This document shows, piece after piece, positions 1-6,657 of a DNA stretch of 16,303 bases (positions are counted from its first letter, which is position 1; each line of letters starts with the position of its first letter). Position numbers and translations under genes: made by a program. Source of the DNA: Microcaldota archaeon (GTDB lineage Archaea; Micrarchaeota; Micrarchaeia; Micrarchaeales; Micrarchaeaceae); contig JAJYVI010000011.1 in the NCBI GenBank assembly GCA_021792115.1, forward strand, positions 1-16,303, written 5' to 3'. The notes under the pieces were generated by a model. It worked only from the letters and a program-made list of their open reading frames with translations. It was not told the origin of the DNA and searched no databases.

Positions 1-1
1 C

Positions 2-874
2 TACGACATTGCATTTCCATCGTCTAGCGCAGGAAAGCAGAACATATTCGTAGGCAATTCAAGCACCTTGGAGTTCAGGAACAGCAAGTACACAGTGCCA
101 GTCGTCGGAATCCTAAATGCATACGGTACGTCGATGGTGCCTGTTGATTCAGGCGTGATAATGTCCCTTCCTGCTGCCCAGGCAATACTCCGCAAGACAT
201 CATTCAATGTAATGCTGATAAAGGCCAAGAACATACCAAGCGTGGCCGACGTCTCAGCAGCAATATCAGATGTCTATGGAACTAATGTAAGGATCATAAC
301 AACGCAACAGATCGCAGCAACTGCCTCGTCAATAATAGGCGAGATAACAATACTCTTTGTCGTGATTGCATCAGTCTCCCTTCTTGTCGCAGCAATAGGC
401 ATCATGAACATAATGCTGATGTCTGTGATGGAAAGGACGCACGAGATAGGCATAATGAAAGCAATAGGATTTACAAACAGGGATGTTATGCTAGTGTTCC
501 TGTTCCAGGCCTTGTTCATAGGCTTTATAGGGGGCGTTATAGGAATAGGCGCTGGTGCAGGTGCATCATATGTGCTTGCTTCTGTGTTCACGCATGCAGC
601 CGCATCCTCGCCTAATGCATCGGGCTCAGGGTTCTCATCCAGCTCACCAGGAGGAGCATCAGGCCAGGGATTCGGAGCACGAGGGCAGTTTTCTGCAGGA
701 CCACAGCAGTCTTCGCCAATGTCATCTAGTTCCTTGTCATACAAGCCATCAATATCTGCAGTAACAATAATAGAAGCAATGCTCGTTGCTGTTGTGGTCA
801 GCGTGCTTGCAGGGCTTTATCCTGCATGGAGGGCATCACTCATGGAGCCTATAACAGCTCTCCAGCACCTTTAA
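2..874 (+). CDS. MacB/FtsX-type ABC transporter permease, C-terminal part (5' truncated by window edge)
   Basis: The frame is open from base 2, so the gene begins upstream; 290 residues are visible. About 115 residues of the extracytoplasmic MacB core domain are followed by three membrane helices (fragment residues about 115-137, 163-193 and 253-274). After the first helix comes the FtsX-family cytoplasmic signature ERTHEIGIMKAIGF (about 144-157), and the protein ends PITALQHL, typical of these permeases. The family pairs with an ATPase to export lipids, peptides or macrolides, or acts as a mechanotransmitting complex; the substrate is unknown. The ATPase partner is not in the window and is probably upstream. 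The loop between helices 2 and 3 (about 197-252) is an unusual Ser/Gly/Pro/Gln-rich low-complexity insertion. It is convergent with pdaD. The family assignment is firm; the function is inferred. Confidence 0.9.
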   Translation, partial: YDIAFPSSSAGKQNIFVGNSSTLEFRNSKYTVPVVGILNAYGTSMVPVDSGVIMSLPAAQAILRKTSFNVMLIKAKNIPSVADVSAAISDVYGTNVRIITTQQIAATASSIIGEITILFVVIASVSLLVAAIGIMNIMLMSVMERTHEIGIMKAIGFTNRDVMLVFLFQALFIGFIGGVIGIGAGAGASYVLASVFTHAAASSPNASGSGFSSSSPGGASGQGFGARGQFSAGPQQSSPMSSSSLSYKPSISAVTIIEAMLVAVVVSVLAGLYPAWRASLMEPITALQHL

Positions 875-927
875 CTTGCATATCCTAATAGAGGCTCTTA
901 AGCTCTTATTTAGTACACATCTGTGCA

Positions 928-1482
928 TCAAAGAATAAATACTGCTGCTGCAACAGTGCATGTCCATTCTCCTTCTTTTTCTACTGTAGCAGATTCTGTT
1001 ATGTTGTCTGTCCTTATTATCTTATTGCTTATTTTTATCATCTGCTTTTTCTTTTTCCAGTCATGCTCTGCGTTGAATTTTATGCCAAGTGTTGATGCAA
1101 GCATGGTTGCTGCAAGCTCCTCTGCTTTGTCCCCTGCTTTGGCTCTGCTGCTGCCAAATTCCTCGTGCTCGCTTAAATAACCATAATTGCTTCTGTCCTT
1201 TGGGACTGCAAGCCCAATGCTAGAAGTTACGCGCGTGCCTGCCTCGTCTGATTCAAGCCTTGCTAATACAAGGAAAGTTATTCCGCCTGCATTAAGCATT
1301 GCAACTCCTTTTTCCTTTGTTATTATTTCACAGTTTGGCGGTATTATGCTTGAAACTCTGACGAGATTAAATTTTTCTATCCCTGCATCACGCAAGGCGA
1401 ATTCAAACGCCTCAAGCTTCATTTTTGCCCTGCCAGTTCCCTTAGTAAAAAATACTTTTTTAGGTACTATATTGCCATTCAT
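928..1482 (-). CDS. pdaD: Pyruvoyl-dependent arginine decarboxylase
   Basis: Decarboxylates arginine to agmatine, the first step of archaeal polyamine synthesis and also the source of agmatine for tRNA-Ile2 agmatidine. The 184-residue proenzyme has the self-cleavage site V-S-S-I-I-P-P; the Ser44-Ser45 bond would be cut to give a beta chain and an alpha chain whose N-terminal serine becomes the pyruvoyl group. Other family blocks are the Arg/Gly-rich N-terminal segment before EAFEFALRDAGIEKFNLV, the YGYLSEHEEFG block (about 100-110), AGDKAEELAATML, and the C-terminal strand ending TVAAAVFIL. The length matches the family's usual 155-190 residues. The start at 1482 is preceded by a GAGG Shine-Dalgarno about 8 nt upstream; a second ATG overlaps it 4 nt downstream in another frame. 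The gene is monocistronic and convergent with the permease. Confidence 0.93.
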   Translation of the reverse strand: MNGNIVPKKVFFTKGTGRAKMKLEAFEFALRDAGIEKFNLVRVSSIIPPNCEIITKEKGVAMLNAGGITFLVLARLESDEAGTRVTSSIGLAVPKDRSNYGYLSEHEEFGSSRAKAGDKAEELAATMLASTLGIKFNAEHDWKKKKQMIKISNKIIRTDNITESATVEKEGEWTCTVAAAVFIL

Positions 1483-1632
1483 TATATCCTCTTAACCAGA
1501 ATAAAGACTCTTATTATCTGGATAAAAAATAATTAATACTGGATAAACTTAAATAGTTTTTTGTTTTTGTGCAGCAGTCCAAATTCTTAGTGATTTGAAA
1601 AACAATTTTATTTTTCTGTGCTTCATGCTTTA

Positions 1633-1764
1633 ATGCAATTCCTGATGCCTAATTTTTGGGAATCCATAAATATGAGGATATACAGTATTATATTCATAAT
1701 TATAGGGCTGGTATTAGACTTCTTGCTTTGCGTCGGAAAAGGCTATAGAAAAGTATTTATATAA
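1633..1764 (+). CDS. Possible 43-aa single-helix membrane peptide (hypothetical)
   Basis: A short frame starting at ATG 1633 and ending at TAA 1762-1764. The middle is strongly hydrophobic (a helix of about 19 residues around residues 17-35, with IIFIIIGLVLDFLL), followed by a basic tail GKGYRK. That is a plausible topology for a small membrane protein. Against it: no convincing Shine-Dalgarno upstream, small size, and an end overlapping the TATA-like sequence I assign to tRNA-Leu. The rest of the 351-base interval 1483-1833 holds the pdaD promoter region, AT-rich sequence and the tRNA-Leu leader; I see no other gene in it. Confidence 0.28.
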   Translation: MQFLMPNFWESINMRIYSIIFIIIGLVLDFLLCVGKGYRKVFI

Positions 1765-1781
1765 GATAATATATAATATAG
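1756..1781 (+). promoter_or_regulatory. TATA-like promoter region for tRNA-Leu
   Basis: TTTATATAA at 1756-1764 is followed by a second TATA-like run, ATATAATATA, at about 1771-1780. Archaeal transcription starts about 25 bases downstream of a TATA box, so either box would give a 30-45-nt leader before the tRNA at 1834. The assignment rests on position and sequence only. Confidence 0.4.
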
Positions 1782-1833
1782 AACTGGTTTCAAAACCAAA
1801 AATATGTGCGGTTTGAAATTTGTGTTTCTTTAT

Positions 1834-1930
1834 GCAGGGATGGCAGAGCATGGTCAAATGCGACAGACTCAAGATCTGTTGGCTTAGGTCTACGAGAGTT
1901 CAAATATTAGAACAAATCTCTCTCCCTGCA
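1834..1930 (+). tRNA. tRNA-Leu (anticodon CAA) with a 12-nt intron in the T-loop
   Basis: The acceptor stem is GCAGGGA (1834-1840) with TCCCTGC (1923-1929), seven perfect pairs, and discriminator A1930; no CCA is encoded. The D arm contains the class II block GAGCATGGTCAAATGCG. The anticodon arm is ACAGA-CTCAAGA-TCTGT (1863-1879) with CAA at 1870-1872, reading UUG. A 14-nt variable arm follows, as expected for Leu. The T stem GAGAG (1894-1898) and CTCTC (1918-1922) encloses 19 nt rather than 7. Removing 1904-1915 restores the normal loop TTCAAAT. This is a functional-looking split gene, not a degenerate tRNA. Confidence 0.93.
1904..1915 (+). other. Non-canonical tRNA intron (position 58/59, T-loop), relaxed bulge-helix-bulge
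   Basis: The 12-nt insert is ATATTAGAACAA. GTTC (1898-1901) pairs with GAAC (1910-1913), forming the 4-bp central helix of a bulge-helix-bulge. An AAA bulge lies on each side, with the exon T stem as the outer helix. Cleavage at AA/A in each bulge gives a 12-nt intron and an exact 7-nt T loop. Archaeal splicing endonuclease recognises this kind of element. The cut positions are inferred; shifting them by one or two A residues cannot be excluded. Confidence 0.85.
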
Positions 1931-1998
1931 TGAAATGCAAAGACATTGAAAATTGGAATAATCATAGATCAAATAATTAATAATTAAAAAGTGGTAAA

Positions 1999-2670
1999 AT
2001 GGCGAAAAATAACAAACCTACAATAAGGAAATCAAAGATTTTTAATATTCCTACATATGCTCAAAAAGAGGAATTTACAAGTTCTGCTGCATGTGCATTA
2101 ATGGTATTAAAGTACTTGAACAAGAACTTACAGATGAATAAGGAAAACGAGTTTGAAATATGGAGAGAAGCAGTCAGCGGAAGCGTATGGCACGGATCAA
2201 GGTACGGACTTGCATATGCGCTTGCAAAGAGAGGGGCAAAAACAGAGATAATAACAAATGTAAAGGATGAAGGATTTGAAAAAACAATGGCTGTTTATGA
2301 AGGCGTAAACCTTGACACACTAAGTGCATCCTTCAATGAAATAAAACAAAAAAGCAGCAATCTGAAAATCAAGGAGACTGTGCAGAATGTTAGCATGAAC
2401 AAGATAAAGGAGCAGATAAACAAGAATAAGATACCAATAGTTCTTGTAGACGCAAATGCATTGAATCCCTACATGGAAAAGGCACCTCACTGGGTTATAA
2501 TAAAAGGCTATGATGAAGACTCAATATATCTGAATGATCCTTATTCTGACAATACCGTGACGATGACGCAAGATATGTTCAAGAGCGTGCTAGGGTATGA
2601 AAATAACTGCCATATGATTCTTGCGAACACAAGAGGCTTCAACCCTAAGGCAGGCAAGAGCAGAAAATAA
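1999..2670 (+). CDS. C39-like (DUF3335-type) papain-fold protein with substituted catalytic cysteine
   Basis: A 223-residue protein with the layout of the DUF3335/Peptidase_C39-like family. The blocks are an N-terminal F-T-x-x-A-A-x-A-L-M segment (residues 26-35), the family block IWREAVSG with the following HGSRYGLAYALAKRGAK, a distal APHWVIIKGYD containing the expected catalytic His164, and NDPY with Asp180. In active members the first block is T-C-G-P-A. Here it is T27-S28-S29-A30, with the nearest cysteine four residues later (Cys32). The His-Asp pair is kept but the nucleophile position is Ser28. It may be an inactive binding protein, a serine variant, or an enzyme using Cys32. The start has GTGGT just upstream. 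It leads the cluster with the Cys-rich peptide (25 nt downstream) and the amidoligase. No signal peptide, so it is cytoplasmic. Confidence 0.72.
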   Translation: MAKNNKPTIRKSKIFNIPTYAQKEEFTSSAACALMVLKYLNKNLQMNKENEFEIWREAVSGSVWHGSRYGLAYALAKRGAKTEIITNVKDEGFEKTMAVYEGVNLDTLSASFNEIKQKSSNLKIKETVQNVSMNKIKEQINKNKIPIVLVDANALNPYMEKAPHWVIIKGYDEDSIYLNDPYSDNTVTMTQDMFKSVLGYENNCHMILANTRGFNPKAGKSRK

Positions 2671-2695
2671 ATAATAATTAAAAATTGGTGGTGCA

Positions 2696-2821
2696 ATGGA
2701 GAATGAAAACAACAATATAAAAAAAAGAGGATGCTGCGGAGGCAGGAGAAATGAGGAAAAGCATGACTGCAAATGCGGAGCAAAGCATGCAGACAATTCA
2801 AAGAAAAATGAAAAGAAATAA
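2696..2821 (+). CDS. 41-aa Cys/His-rich small protein, possible zinc-binding or modification substrate
   Basis: ATG 2696 to TAA 2819-2821, preceded by a strong GGTGGT Shine-Dalgarno 4 nt upstream, the same type used by several genes here; this is the main reason to believe in it. The peptide is very hydrophilic: an Asn/Glu-rich start, then KKRGCCGG (Cys13, Cys14), then H23-D-C25-K-C27-G-A-K-H31, then a Lys/Asn-rich tail ending in lysine. Four Cys and two His could bind one zinc ion or be cross-linked. It sits between a C39-like protein and an amidoligase. Amidoligase loci are known to act on small peptides or proteins, so it may be the substrate; that is inference. I recognise no family. Confidence 0.55.
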   Translation: MENENNNIKKRGCCGGRRNEEKHDCKCGAKHADNSKKNEKK

Positions 2822-2911
2822 GGCGGCTGTATAAACAGAGTAAATAACAAAAATAAAAAACAAATAACCAAAAGTTAAAAAAATAAAAAAAGAAAAAATA
2901 AAAAAAGCAAA

Positions 2912-4204
2912 ATGCATGCTGCAAATGGTATGCACATATTCTCAAAAGGAAAAGGTTTGTTGATGATAAAAACTAAAGCAAGCACAGCAGCCAAAGGCAT
3001 AGCTAAAGATATGCACTTGCATAATAAAAATGCAGACTGGGATAGCAAAAGTGCAGAAGGAATTAGCCCTAATATCTTATCTGTTGGTGTTGAGCTTGAA
3101 TGTGGCATCATGGGGCCAGATATATTTAGACTTGGAAAGGCTTTTGAAAGGCTTCAATTCTTCAAGGATGATACAGTCAGTTCTTTTGAAGCTCTTAGGG
3201 AATTTGAGATAGAAGGAGAGAGAAAGAGAAGTCTGTTTATAGGCAATGCAGAAGTTGCATATTGGTCAAGCTCGCTGCAGGACATGAACAAATTTTTTAG
3301 GAGTGCATTCAGCTGCATAATGAGCACTAACAGGACTTGTAGCCTGCATGTGCATATAAAACCAGTACATGAAATTAAAGACAAGTTTGTAGAAGTGTTT
3401 GGGGCTTCTGAGGCGCAAGCAATGCTTATTAAGAATTATACAATAGACTTCAAAAACAATCAAAAATATATTGCAAGGCTTGAAAACAACAACTGCATGC
3501 CAGTATTTCTTGAAAGCAATGTGGTAAAGCAGCTTTCATATGCAAGGCAGAGCATGAAGGCATTGCCTAGCAATCAGAGCAGGTCAGAAGATATACTCAA
3601 AAACCTAGCAGAAGCTTACCGAAATAAGCAGAGCATAACTAGTGAGGGAATCACGCTCATTAGATGCATGAGAGACATTGCAGAAAACCTTTTCTCTTTT
3701 TATTCTAAAGATCCTAAAAAGCAAGTGCATACTGAAAACTTAAAAGAAATTGCAGACCATATTAAATATGGGAATATTAATGAAAAATTAGATTCAGTGA
3801 CAGAGCTTAAGAAAATATTAAGAAATATTGAGAAACTAGATAATAATAGCAAAAATATAGATGTTTATTGTAACTCTCTTCTTAATATTCAAGGAGCAAG
3901 AAAGACTGTTATAAATCTTAATCCTATAAATGATATTGGTACAATTGAGTTTAGACTAATGCCTTATATGGAGAGTGCGGATGAAGCAAGTAATGCTCTT
4001 ACATGGGTTATTGAAAATATAGAGAAGGTATACAATAAAGTCAAGGACAAGACAGATGGCTTAGAGCTTGATTTCAGAAACTTTATGAGCTTTGAGCTTG
4101 ACATGGTAAAATCAAGAATGCCTAATATAAAATTGATAAACAGAAAGGCGCATCAACCTACATCTTTATTGGAATACCTTCAATCACGCAAGCATGCTGC
4201 ATAA
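2912..4204 (+). CDS. Glutamine-synthetase-like amidoligase (Amidoligase_2 family)
   Basis: Predicted ATP-dependent COOH-NH2 ligase forming an amide or peptide bond; substrates unknown. Family landmarks in order: SVGVELECG with the paired metal/ATP glutamates Glu61 and Glu63; a segment at about 85-100 corresponding to the family's D-S-S/gvE region; SLHVHIKP with His146 and His148, the 'hHvH' motif; and TIEFRLMP with Glu346 and Arg348, the 'EFR' motif near the end. A helical insertion (about 190-320) lies between the last two. At 430 residues it is slightly longer than many members. The start is uncertain: the first ATG has no Shine-Dalgarno and follows a 90-base A-rich stretch (2822-2911). ATG 2930 and ATG 2963 (preceded by AAAGGTTTGTTG) would drop 6 or 17 residues and keep all motifs. 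It follows the C39-like and Cys-rich genes. Confidence 0.78.
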   Translation: MHAANGMHIFSKGKGLLMIKTKASTAAKGIAKDMHLHNKNADWDSKSAEGISPNILSVGVELECGIMGPDIFRLGKAFERLQFFKDDTVSSFEALREFEIEGERKRSLFIGNAEVAYWSSSLQDMNKFFRSAFSCIMSTNRTCSLHVHIKPVHEIKDKFVEVFGASEAQAMLIKNYTIDFKNNQKYIARLENNNCMPVFLESNVVKQLSYARQSMKALPSNQSRSEDILKNLAEAYRNKQSITSEGITLIRCMRDIAENLFSFYSKDPKKQVHTENLKEIADHIKYGNINEKLDSVTELKKILRNIEKLDNNSKNIDVYCNSLLNIQGARKTVINLNPINDIGTIEFRLMPYMESADEASNALTWVIENIEKVYNKVKDKTDGLELDFRNFMSFELDMVKSRMPNIKLINRKAHQPTSLLEYLQSRKHAA

Positions 4205-4274
4205 ACCTCCTTGTTATAAGACTTATTTATTATAATTTCCTAAGGCAGCCAAATTTTATACCCTTATCAAAACG

Positions 4275-4282
4275 TATAAATA
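4275..4282 (+). promoter_or_regulatory. TATA box ahead of the metallopeptidase gene
   Basis: TATAAATA lies in the 169-base gap after the amidoligase gene, about 92 bases before ATG 4374. A start site about 25 bases downstream would leave a leader of roughly 65 nt. It suggests the metallopeptidase has its own promoter rather than relying only on read-through from the amidoligase. Confidence 0.4.
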
Positions 4283-4373
4283 GGATAAAATTCATTTATT
4301 AATCTATAAAATTAGCATAAATAACATAAAGATAAAATCTGCAAGATTAGTATTATATTAAGAAGGGATTGGG

Positions 4374-4973
4374 ATGGTTGATATTATAAAGCAAAGTAGT
4401 TTGAAAAAGCTTGATGATCAAGAAAAAGCATTTCTAATAAACAAAGCAGAGGCGTTATATAAAAGTTTGGGAATAAACGCGCCTGAGAAGAGCAAATATC
4501 TTGATGTGTACATCTACCCTGACTCCAATTTAAGAGTCTATGGCAAGTATAATGAAGGCATAGACGGCTCAAAGCCTGCAATTTACATAATGGATGATGA
4601 ATCAGACAAAAAGACGATATCTACTTTTGTGCACGAGTATGGCCATCATCTTCAATACCTACTAAATAAAATCAAAAAAGTTCCAGAGTTAAATATTCCT
4701 TTAACATCAGAGGATGCAGTATATAATATAATAAAGTCTTCATTGAAGGAATCATTTGCTTATTTTTGTCAAGCATACTTTTTTTCAGTAGATAATGGCA
4801 TGAACTCATTTGTTATGAGCGATGTGCTTTCCATTTTTCAATCTCTTGAAGATGTAAATATTGAATCTACACTGGAATGGATGCAAAATCATAAAATAAA
4901 TAAAAATGCAAAGAGCATAAAGAATCAATTTAATTTCAAAGATTTTAATCTGGAATCAGGGCATGATTTTTAG
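4374..4973 (+). CDS. HExxH zinc metallopeptidase-like protein
   Basis: A 199-residue protein with the zincin motif F-V-H-E-Y-G-H-H (His87, Glu88, His91). A likely third zinc ligand is Glu126 in LKESFAYF, the spacing and E-x-x-A shape of gluzincins. The N-terminal 80 residues form a small alpha/beta domain, with GKYNEGIDGSKPAIYIMDDE before the helix, as in minimal gluzincin folds. No signal peptide or membrane helix is seen, so it is probably cytoplasmic. The start at 4374 is preceded by GGGATTGGG. It lies on the same strand 169 bases after the amidoligase and could trim the product or substrate of that locus; this link is from neighbourhood only. The stop is TAG, and the same frame stays open for another 67 codons. 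Confidence 0.7.
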   Translation: MVDIIKQSSLKKLDDQEKAFLINKAEALYKSLGINAPEKSKYLDVYIYPDSNLRVYGKYNEGIDGSKPAIYIMDDESDKKTISTFVHEYGHHLQYLLNKIKKVPELNIPLTSEDAVYNIIKSSLKESFAYFCQAYFFSVDNGMNSFVMSDVLSIFQSLEDVNIESTLEWMQNHKINKNAKSIKNQFNFKDFNLESGHDF

Positions 4974-5177
4974 CTGACTGCTGCTAAGCAAGCGCTCTGC
5001 TTTGCAACTATTGCATTTGCAATGAACAACGCAGACCCAGCAAAAACAGCGCAGTTTCTTTTCAGGCCATGGGATGAAGTTCTGCACAGCATGATAAGAA
5101 TTGCAAAATCAGGCGAGGAGGAAGCAAGCATGCTCGCATTAAAAAGCCTGATAAGGCTGGAGCAAAGCAGTCAATAA
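4974..5177 (+). pseudogene. Coding-like remnant in frame after the metallopeptidase stop
   Basis: Immediately after TAG 4971-4973 the same frame runs open for 67 codons to TAA 5175-5177. An internal ATG at 5022 would give a 51-aa peptide. The text reads like protein: hydrophobic start, then TAQFLFRPWDEVLHSMI, then a Glu/Ala helix and ALKSLIRLEQSSQ. Base use is visibly richer in G+C than the metallopeptidase before it. I read it as the 3' end of an older gene cut off when the accessory cluster was inserted. It could also be a true short gene from 5022 (no Shine-Dalgarno seen) or a stop-read-through extension. I do not recognise a family. Confidence 0.4.
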
Positions 5178-5244
5178 TATATATGCAGCAGAGCCAAAGC
5201 ACTTACTAATGCTGCCAGGCTTATTGCAATGCAGCATGCAAGCA

Positions 5245-6465
5245 TTATTTTATTAATACTTTGTCACTGATGCTTACTATCCTGTCAATGTCGTACTTTA
5301 TCAGTGTGTTGTAATCTGTCTTTATCAGCATGACGCCGCGCTTGGTGTCAAATGCAGTTATTTTGCCTATATACCCTCCAATGTCATTGAGCACATATTT
5401 TCCCTTGATATTGGATCTCTTTATTGCACTGCGCTTTAGGAATGAACTGAGTTTTGATATTCCATAGCCTAGCAGTATGACAGCTGCATCGAACACAAGG
5501 TACTGCCAGAAATATATCTGACCTATCACCCATGATGCAGTAAAGTAAAGGATTGCAAGGACTATAATCGTGTATCCTATATATATTCCATTATTTATGG
5601 CCTTGTACCTTAGATGCTTGTTTTCAAGATCAAGAATCCTTCCAATTAAGTAAAGCGAGACAGAGAGAGGGAAAAGCAGCAAGAATCCTTCAATTGCATA
5701 CGACACAAGCAGGACAGGGTCACTCACACTCTTTGACATATTGACGACTGTCCCATAACTTATGATTCCACTCAATATAAAAAAGAATATGGCACTCATA
5801 TAGAATATGAAACTGAACCTCTCTACGCTGAATCCAAGGCCCCTAAATGAGGATACAAGCGCATCCTCAAGCCCGAATCCCTTGATAAGGAGATATATTC
5901 CGATAAGTGCTACAGGAAGCTGCCACCCAAAATTAAAGTAATAACTCAATGCAAAGAGCATTAATAGTATTGCAGGAATTCCAAATACAATTCTTGCATA
6001 GTGCGGCTCCTTTAGCTTTTCAAGTATTGTAAAATATGTATTCTCGAACTTGTCTGCGCTTTTTATCACAACAATATCCACGCTGTTTATTTTCACTCTT
6101 GTTTTAAGGAGGGGTATTGCGCGGTTGTCGCTTGCACCATCGCTTACAAGAATGCAGGAATCTATCTTGAACTTGTCAAGCACCTTGTCTATCTGCCGTG
6201 ATATTTCTACATCAGCAAAATATCCCTCTTTTTCAGCTCCTGTTATTGTCGCGACAATAACGTCAAAGCCCTCTGACTTCATGTTGTCAAATTTCTTAAC
6301 TGCTTCAAACATTACATTGCTGTCAGGATCAAGAGGATCTGCCAGTGCTAACTTCGACGCAGCGCTCAAATTTGCATTCCTACCTATCACAGGTCCGCTT
6401 ATCCCTGTCTTCTGGTAGAGATCATTGTCTATGTCTATGCTTAAAATCAAAATCCTTTCAGTCAT
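5245..6465 (-). CDS. DUF373 family membrane protein
   Basis: A conserved archaeal protein of unknown function. The soluble N-terminal domain (1-155) carries the family blocks LSIDIDNDL (8-15), KTGISGPVIGR (19-29), LALADPLDPDSN (39-50) and ILVSDGASDNRAIPLL (105-120). Six predicted membrane helices follow (about 158-178, 182-198, 217-238, 250-275, 295-315 and 320-340), then a 60-residue C-terminal soluble domain. The acidic N-terminal motifs suggest a nucleotide or metal site facing the cytoplasm, but no activity is known to me. The length (406) is normal for the family. It is transcribed alone, divergent from the YbjQ-like gene; the 192-base divergent gap must carry both promoters. Confidence 0.9.
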   Translation of the reverse strand: MTERILILSIDIDNDLYQKTGISGPVIGRNANLSAASKLALADPLDPDSNVMFEAVKKFDNMKSEGFDVIVATITGAEKEGYFADVEISRQIDKVLDKFKIDSCILVSDGASDNRAIPLLKTRVKINSVDIVVIKSADKFENTYFTILEKLKEPHYARIVFGIPAILLMLFALSYYFNFGWQLPVALIGIYLLIKGFGLEDALVSSFRGLGFSVERFSFIFYMSAIFFFILSGIISYGTVVNMSKSVSDPVLLVSYAIEGFLLLFPLSVSLYLIGRILDLENKHLRYKAINNGIYIGYTIIVLAILYFTASWVIGQIYFWQYLVFDAAVILLGYGISKLSSFLKRSAIKRSNIKGKYVLNDIGGYIGKITAFDTKRGVMLIKTDYNTLIKYDIDRIVSISDKVLIK

Positions 6466-6632
6466 GCAATCATAAGGTAGTGTCTTTAATTTTTACCCTC
6501 AAATCATTCCCATCAATATCTAGATATATAATAAAAACTATATAATAAAAACCAATAAATATTCTTTAATAATTTCCTATACATAATATTAAATACAAAT
6601 CTTTTTATTACATCTTTTTTAATACTTATTAT

Positions 6633-6648
6633 CTGCCATTTATGGCAG
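6633..6648 (+). promoter_or_regulatory. Perfect 6-bp hairpin abutting the Shine-Dalgarno of the YbjQ-like gene
   Basis: CTGCCA (6633-6638), loop TTTA, TGGCAG (6643-6648), directly followed by GGTGG at 6649-6653 and ATG at 6658. As RNA the hairpin would sit against the ribosome binding site and could modulate translation; as DNA it could be a dyad operator. Only the sequence is seen; function is inferred. Confidence 0.4.
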
Positions 6649-6657
6649 GGTGGTTAA

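Noticed and set aside
274..744. Minus-strand 156-codon frame opposite the ABC permease
   Set aside because: It is antisense to a clearly recognisable permease domain and its own sequence has no domain sense.
2541..2945. Minus-strand frames with long Phe/Leu/Tyr-rich text resembling a membrane protein
   Set aside because: They are the antisense of the A-rich stretch and the end of the C39-like gene; poly-A read backwards gives Phe/Leu runs.
4971..5177. UAG read as pyrrolysine, extending the metallopeptidase
   Set aside because: No pyrrolysine genes are visible and the extension differs in composition; tmk and other genes here also stop at TAG.
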